Shown here: one piece after another, positions 57,830 to 64,000 of the stretch
Layout of the letters: each line of letters begins with the position of its first letter
How positions within the stretch are numbered: position 1 is the first letter of the stretch
Source of the DNA: Tolypeutes matacus
Taxonomy: Eukaryota; Chordata; Mammalia; Cingulata; Chlamyphoridae
Length of the DNA stretch: 64,000 nucleotides
Assembly: GCA_026826555.1 (NCBI GenBank)
Contig: JAKSZT010053881.1
Coordinates: 4,818,203 to 4,882,202 of the forward strand
Direction of reading: 5' to 3'
Notes under the pieces: generated by a model
What the model was told of the DNA's origin: nothing
Databases searched by the model: none
The model's input: the letters and a program-made list of their open reading frames with translations, nothing else
Program-made: the position numbers and the translations under genes

Positions 57830-59150
57830 GAGGATTCATATGAAAACCTACAAAATTAAAGAACATCTGATACCACATGGAGAACTCTGAAGCATATTTT
57901 GTTCAAAAGAGAACAAATAGGATACTTTTATAACTTTCATTGGCAGAGCTTCTTTCATGCTAATCATTGCCCCCAGAAGCTTTACAGATCAATATAATAT
58001 GAGCAGCAGCAGAAAGCATATGGTCCAGTGTAAATTACTAGAAAAAAGGAGTTATAAAGACATTATATGATGAATAAATTAAGGCATTCAGTCATAAATC
58101 CAATAAGAAAGGGAGAAATTAAGAAGTAGAGAATAAGAGGAAAGAAATGGCTCAGAATTAGCTCTGAGATGAAATGAAGGATACACTTGACAAATGTGTG
58201 TCTCCAAAGGGGCAGCAGAAGAGAAAATAGAGTATGGGGGCCTTGAACTGCTCAGTAAAGCAGGCCTCCAGGAGCCAGAGTGAAATGTTGGCAAGAAATG
58301 GCCCAGCCAGGAAAGTAAATATTGGGTCACTGCCTAGGATCTCAAAGAAATAAGGTTAAACCTAATGAAAATCAGACATCACATCTAAAGAAATATGTAT
58401 AATATTCTGTTCTTTCTTTTTTCCATTTTGATTGGTTTTGATAGGAACATGTGTTTATGGGAGGGCTCTAATCTATGCATGCAGATGTTTGTTTTCTTTT
58501 AAAACCCTGAGATGGAGAGGCATAGAAATGGGAGAACACTGTGTTGGGAAATTGGCTTAAGCCAGTGCAAATTTTGTGGGACGTTAAATGCTGGCATTCA
58601 AATGATATTTTTAAATTATTTGTATGTTCTGTATATGTTTTGGAGACCAGAGAGCCAGGATGCGGTCTCTGTGGCCCACAGAAAAGGCAGGTGAGCCAAG
58701 AACATATTCAGAACATTTGTTAAGTCCTCTATTTCAAAAATATCGGGAGGCTCTACTACCACTGCTAAAGGGGAGTTTGTGCAGATGACCAATCCTGGTT
58801 TCAGTGGTGGTTGCTGTATCAAGGAGGCAGAGGAGATTAAAATAGTAACAAGAGCTGACTTGCTCGTAATTTCAGTACAATTCATGCCAATGTGTCTGTG
58901 AGTCAAAAACATGAATTACTAAATTCCTAATTGCCAAATTACTAAATTCCAATTGCCGTCTATGATATGGAAGAACCATTAAAACTGTAGTCAAATTGCA
59001 ATAAATAGTTAGAGGGGAGCAGGGAGGCAGAAAGGACCATGAATAGGGAAACATTATCTTGGAAGGAGGGACAAGGAAGAATGAGATGAAAAATGAGAAC
59101 CCAGGTCTCCAAATAGTTATGATAGTTTCCAAAGTCATTTTTTTTTTCCA
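57830..59150. other. Unique sequence, no supported gene
   Basis: Frames of 60-98 codons occur on both strands (for example 58616-58912 minus) without domains or a common register. Confidence 0.35.
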
Positions 59151-59157
59151 AAGTCAT

Positions 59158-59300
59158 TTTTTATTCAGTCATTCATTCATTCAATCATCAAACATTTATT
59201 GAGCATCTACCCATGTACTAGGCACTGTCTTGGGTATTGGGCATACAAGGGTGTAAAAGGCACAGCCACCATCCTCCGGCTATTTGTAATCTAGAAGAGT
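59158..59300 (+). repeat. (ATTC)n and ancient 'tttattgagcatctac' repeat
   Basis: 'attcattcattcaatcatc' leads into 'aaacatttattgagcatcta', 'tactaggcactgtcttgggt' and 'ggtgtaaaaggcacagccac'. It is the clearest copy here of the old mammalian repeat also seen near 9300 and 42710. Confidence 0.7.
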
Positions 59301-61100
59301 TAATTTTAGGAGAAAAACACTGAAAAGAGAAAAGGAAGATTAAAAGAAACAAAACAAAACATGATGTGATTGCAAATGAAAAGGAGGAGACAATGTTGTT
59401 AATTAAGATCAGCTGTAATTGAAAGAAAAATATGTGTTTGAAAGCATTAGAATACAAAAAGAGACATAAACCAAAATGGGAAGTGAGTTTGAGGTACTAA
59501 GGATAGAGAAAAGGTCTGCTATTGCTTTTAAAATATGGAAAAGGTAGAGTTTTCACAAAATCAAATCAGTCTGTAGGAAAAGAAAGTTGTTCACATCCCC
59601 TGCTTTGTGGCCTGAGTAAAGAGGGCAGTACAGAGGCTGCACATTTCACTGAAGTTTCTAGCACTGAACAGTGCCTGGTTTAGGACCAATGCTCACTACA
59701 TACTGGTTCAACTGAAATGCCTAGGAGATCTTGCTTTTGGGGCCAGAATAGCAGAAAGCAACTAGCAGGGGAGGGAAGGGTGGGCAGTAATTTCCTGATG
59801 CCACTGAAATTCTCCAGAGAGCCATCTTCTGGCAAACACGCAGTGTGAGTATACACTTTTTCGGTCTAGTTCAAAGGGTCATCACTGCCATCTGGAATGG
59901 GAAAAATGCATAAGGGTTGAAAGAAGATGATTCCCAACAGGAGGGAAAGGAATGGTCTAATTTACATAATCTAACACTTTTTTCTGTGTTTCTTTGCTCT
60001 TTTTGGACTATTTTTAATGCAGCTTAGTTCAATAAGAACTTGTTTACCCCACAGTTTAATAATGCCCCTTTATATTCTCCATATTTGGTAGCTTGCTCAC
60101 CTCTTCAGCCAAAATTACTTTAGAAAACACACTATAATTTAGGTTAGAAGAAAAGCTACGAGGAAGAACAGAGAGTATGTAAAGGAGGATTGCAAAAATA
60201 GTTAAGTTGGAGAGACACCGGAAACGAAGGTCAGAGAAAAAGGAAATATGAAAAGCATCAGATTCATAATTCAGTTAAGGCAATACATGCTAATATCTAT
60301 AAATATAAAGAAGTTAAATTGAGCACAATTCAAATAATTTTGAACATTTTCTGTAATAGTATGATATAAATTAGTTTACTTTCAGTACTTTTATCCAGCA
60401 GTGTTTTTTCAGTATTCAATGTTTGGAACTTAAAAAACAACAACAACAAAAAAGAAAAACATTTGTTCTCACTTCTCCAGGTTTAAGAAAATGTTTTGTT
60501 TGGTTTTGTTTTTCTCTTTGCTCCATCATCAAACACTTTTTTTTCACCTGCAGAGGCTCTCTGCTCATAGTGCCAGTTCATTTTCCTTGTGCCATCTTCC
60601 TTCATTCCAACAAGATCATCACTGGTGACAAACTCCATTGATGTAAGTGGAAGCATTTTGAAAAGAGGGTTTCTATGGGGGTCTAAGTGCAGATCACTGC
60701 ATTATAAAACAAAACATTTGACTACAAAGCCAATTTACAGCAAACAAACTATGGCTTACAAACTGATGGTCTTCAATCACATCACCACTTAGTCAGGCCG
60801 TGCTTGGCCAGACACCATCAACCCATTACCATGAGCAATGGCACTGCTTCTGCCCTATCTGTAATGAATGTTCTAGGAATAATTATCCTTATGCCTGTTA
60901 GACCCATATCAGATATCCAATTCTAAAAATGTTTGAGGGTCATCCATGCTGTATCAAAGGCCACAGTCAAATTAGAATGGACTGGGAGGTGTGCAGTGAG
61001 AGATGAAAAAAGTACAACCATCCAACATGGTTTTCTCTGCCATGGAACAGACACTATTTCACCATATCTACATGCTATTTAGCTATTCTACTCAAGTTCA
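59301..61100. other. Unique sequence
   Basis: No repeat or gene recognised over 1.8 kb. Minor A-rich tract with CAA repeats near 60438-60450. Confidence 0.35.
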
Positions 61101-61106
61101 TTTTTG

Positions 61107-61127
61107 GCGGGGGGGCGGGGGGGGAAG
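61107..61127 (+). repeat. G-rich tract
   Basis: A 20-bp run of G interrupted only by C (ggcgggggggcgggggggga). Sequence of this type can form a G-quadruplex. Confidence 0.9.
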
Positions 61128-61149
61128 GTCGGTCTTGTCAATAAAGTCA

Positions 61150-62330
61150 AACTAGACTCTTGGTGTGTAACAGGGTTTTTGAGGGTCTTTTTTGAGAGCT
61201 TCATTAAAAGCAGACAGTTTCTCTAACCTTTTAGCAGAACCTGTTATCTGATGACGTGAATTAAAGTCTCTCAAATGACTAATAATCATATCAGGGCTGC
61301 CATGTCAGCTTGTAGATTTGAATAAGAGGGTCTGAAAACATTTGCATGCCTCGATGTGCCAGTGCTAAGAAGCTAATGTGATAGTGCTGTCATAAAGCAC
61401 TGGAAAGACATGACTTAATGTAATCTGTCATGTCATATGCTAATCTTCAACCATTACTTGAGTGCTGTAAGTAAGTAGAAAGCATTTGGGAGAAATCCTT
61501 TCCAATTTCTCTGAGTACCACTTCTGCTGCTGGTCACCTCAAATGGGTTTTGTGCATTTAATGCAGAGCTCAAGTCAAGTTGGTTTAGGTCACACTTAAT
61601 TAACCAGCACAGTGATGGGCTGGGCCGGTATAGCTCTATAGAAAATGGTTATTTCAGAGGCGGCCTAACAAGTAAATATTTCATATGCTGAAGGAAAAGA
61701 GAAAAGGACACTTTCTCAGCCCTTCATAAAGAGTATGTTCTTTTCAGAGAAAATACTATGAATCTTAACAAGACATCATTTTGGTTTCTGTTCACCTCTT
61801 TCTATATTTGAGTTTTCAGAAAGCAGATAATAAATAGTTAAAGACATTTCTCTCACCCTGATACCAAGGACTCGTCTGTTCAGCAGATATGGACTTATCA
61901 CTTAAACAATAGAGGCTGCTTCAACTCTGAGTCCATAGGAACAGAGGACAAGTGATCAAAGGAAGACATCCACTTGGCATGCTCTTTGACAAGATGACAA
62001 CATTTCTTAATATACAGTCATTAGGAAAGGAGACGGGTTCTCGGAGCTAAGTACAGTTTGTGAGACAGACAATGAGTGAGACTAGAGAGACTGACAAATT
62101 TTTGTCCAATTTTAGGAAAGTGTGCAGTGGGATTGTGATTCAAAATATGAAGGTTATTTTTATCAGCCACACAGAGTCAAGTCAAAAAGATGCTTAAGAA
62201 CTGGAAGAATTGCCTTCTGGAATAACATTTTGAGGATGCTGAGCAGAGACTGAGCAGATGGCATGAAATTGGCCCCAATGATATTGTCTGAATTTCCCAG
62301 CATTCTTACAAGGCCTACTATTGATAACCC
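61150..62330. other. Repeat-free stretch, possible regulatory element
   Basis: No repeat family recognised over 1.2 kb. Within 61230-61640 several textbook binding cores cluster: a CRE-like 'tgacgtga' (61252-61259), a perfect POU octamer 'atttgcat' (61340-61347), a variant 'atgctaat' (61437-61444), 'gactaataatcata', and a homeobox-type 'cttaattaa' (61595-61603). Such clustering is compatible with a developmental enhancer but can arise by chance in AT-rich DNA. No open frame is present. Confidence 0.3.
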
Positions 62331-63785
62331 AAGGGACCTTTCATGCCTGTGGGAACTGGCTTTTTATAGGGTCTAATTAGAAAGCACAGGCAATTCCTAC
62401 CTACAGTATTTTAAATAAATGCTTCTATGAAATATTTTTCTTTGATGAATTTGTGTCAAACTCATAGAGAAATAAATGAATATGAATCAAAATTGAATAA
62501 GATCCGAGGTTATAGTTGCCTTCCAATCAAGGATTCTGCTAAAACTTGGGACCATCTCTCAAAAAAAGATAAAAACCTTATCACAGAAATGGTGTTCATT
62601 TACACTACTTACCGTCTTCCAGAATATCATGACCATTGATCATGAATTGATGGTTGCCTAGCAAATCTTTATCTTCTTCTGTCTGCTTACAAAATTCCAA
62701 TTGAAAAATTGGAATTTTACAAAATTACAAAGTTTTATTTCAAAGAAGTAAAAGGTGAGGGTGATTCTTGGTGTTAGTGAAACGTGATTCTTTATCTAGT
62801 GTTGCTTCTGACAAAACCTATTCAATCAGAGACCTTTCTCTGAACTTCTGTTATTTAGCTGTAAATACTAGTCAGATTACTTCATTTAACTGGTTAAAAG
62901 CTGGTCTCTTTGGCAGAAATTTCTAAGGCCAGTCATCATTTGGTTGAGAGTACCTTACTCTGACCAGGCATCTTGCCTTTTGTACACTGCTAGCTCTGGG
63001 AAAATCCATTATTATTATTGAAAGAACAAATTAACACATTCCTAGGGGTTCAAGTCAATAACCTCACTTTCCAAATGAGGGCAGTAAAACGACTCTCAAG
63101 TTCTCCAGGGACTTATCAGCTGGAGTTTAACATCATTGAAGCCTGCACAACTAGATCCTAGAAAATAATGCTCCCTGATAGCATTTAGCCAAATCAAGCC
63201 CTTTGAAAATATCTGCCTGTTCCTGATAGAACAGCCAAATGATCTGCTTAGGTTTGTCTCACCTAATTGTTGTAAATTCTTGGACTCTCGAATTTCTGAC
63301 TCTACAAACTAAAATGATTTTCTGCCAAAATTTATTTTTGCACTCACCTCTCCAATGCTTACAACTCTCTGAATTTCATTATTTCTCTTCCCACATCATC
63401 TCTTACCTCTTCTTTTCAAAAAAGAAAAAGTTTTGTATCACCTTCTTCTCCCTATGATTTCTTAGGTCATAATTTTGTCTGAGCAGTCTCACTTCTTGTG
63501 AATCCTCAAACTGTATCTCTTCTCATCCTTAAATTACCATCTTCCCTAATTTATCTGGAAAATATTCCCTGGTTAATCTAGTCAATTTATTAATGTTATC
63601 ATTGGCCTTGACTAATTGATCATTCATCCATTCAGTTGGTTAGCACATAGAAGTGAGCTCATCTTTTGTGTCATGCATTGTGATGGCGAACAAATAGGAA
63701 AACTGTTCTTACCCTCATATTTACTTTGTGTTGTCTCATTAAAAAAAGTATAAATTCTGTTGGCCATACACAATTCCACTTGACC
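62331..63785. other. Unique sequence, no supported gene
   Basis: A 70-codon plus-strand frame (62427-62639) has a protein-like composition ('HREINEYESKLNKIRGYSC') but no recognised family. A short complementary pair 'attccaattg' / 'caattggaat'-type sequence sits near 62693-62715. Confidence 0.3.
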
Positions 63786-63789
63786 TATT

Positions 63790-64000
63790 TATTATGTTAG
63801 ATGCTCCTTGAGGATCCTACTCAGAGAAGACTTCTTGACCAGGCCTACTATTTTATGTATCAGCATATTCTTTTACTCCTTTCCCACCTACTACCATCTA
63901 AAGCAGCTTGGGCTGTTTTCAATTATGTAGAAGTGCTCAGTTCAGCACTACAAGAACTTATTACTCTTTGAGGACCTATTGTGTAAATAGTACTGTGTAA
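63790..64000 (+). repeat. L2 LINE 3' fragment, running off the window
   Basis: 'gaagacttcttgaccaggcc' and 'cactacaagaacttattact' with 'ctttgaggacctattgtg' correspond to the L2 3' region ('ccttccctgacc...cagcacttatcac...'). It continues past the end of the window. Confidence 0.5.

Overview
This window looks like non-coding nuclear DNA from a placental mammal. It is probably a xenarthran and most likely an armadillo. It carries mammal-wide old repeats (MIR, L2, L3/CR1, MLT1, MER5A, Tigger1, L1M) together with several tRNA-derived SINEs. The SINEs have a box-B-bearing 'tgggttcgatcc' head and a long body ending in A-rich (AAAT)n tails, as I remember the armadillo DAS SINEs. Base composition is AT-rich with few CpGs. 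I found no intact protein-coding gene, tRNA or rRNA gene, CRISPR array or exon I would defend. Nearly all open reading frames are short chance frames or antisense shadows of repeats.

Layout. 0-14 kb: mostly unique sequence with MIR copies, one dimeric-looking SINE (5.26-5.63 kb) with a clean target duplication, broken L2, and a possible decayed coding remnant at 5.86-6.35 kb. 14.1-18.4 kb: a minus-strand L1M interrupted by an MLT1 LTR, then plus-strand L1M pieces. 18.7-20.9 kb: an L3/CR1 piece, MIR, and L2 split by a SINE. 20.96-29.24 kb: an LTR followed by a large minus-strand L1. This L1 is interrupted by a complete two-LTR ERVL-MaLR-like element, whose left LTR is itself interrupted by a SINE. 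29.3-39.9 kb: mostly unique sequence with an 8-bp-TSD hAT element, a possible ATP5MG-like pseudogene piece, MIRs and two LTRs. 39.96-40.95 kb: a 5'-truncated L1 with target duplication. 41-47 kb: unique sequence, MIRs and the most CpG-rich SINE. 47.2-50.4 kb: L1 sequences in opposite orientation nested in each other. 51-54.2 kb: a cluster of LTR elements inserted in each other plus MER5A. 55.4-57.35 kb: a nearly full-length dead Tigger1 DNA transposon. 57.4-64 kb: mainly unique sequence, including a repeat-poor stretch (61.2-61.7 kb) that may be regulatory.

There is no operon or pathway here. The useful content is the order of repeat insertions and one positional inference. LTR elements, and most L1 pieces, lie in the minus orientation, which fits an intron or flank of a plus-strand host gene. 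Repeat family names come from remembered consensus sequences, not from a search, and boundaries without a stated target duplication are approximate.
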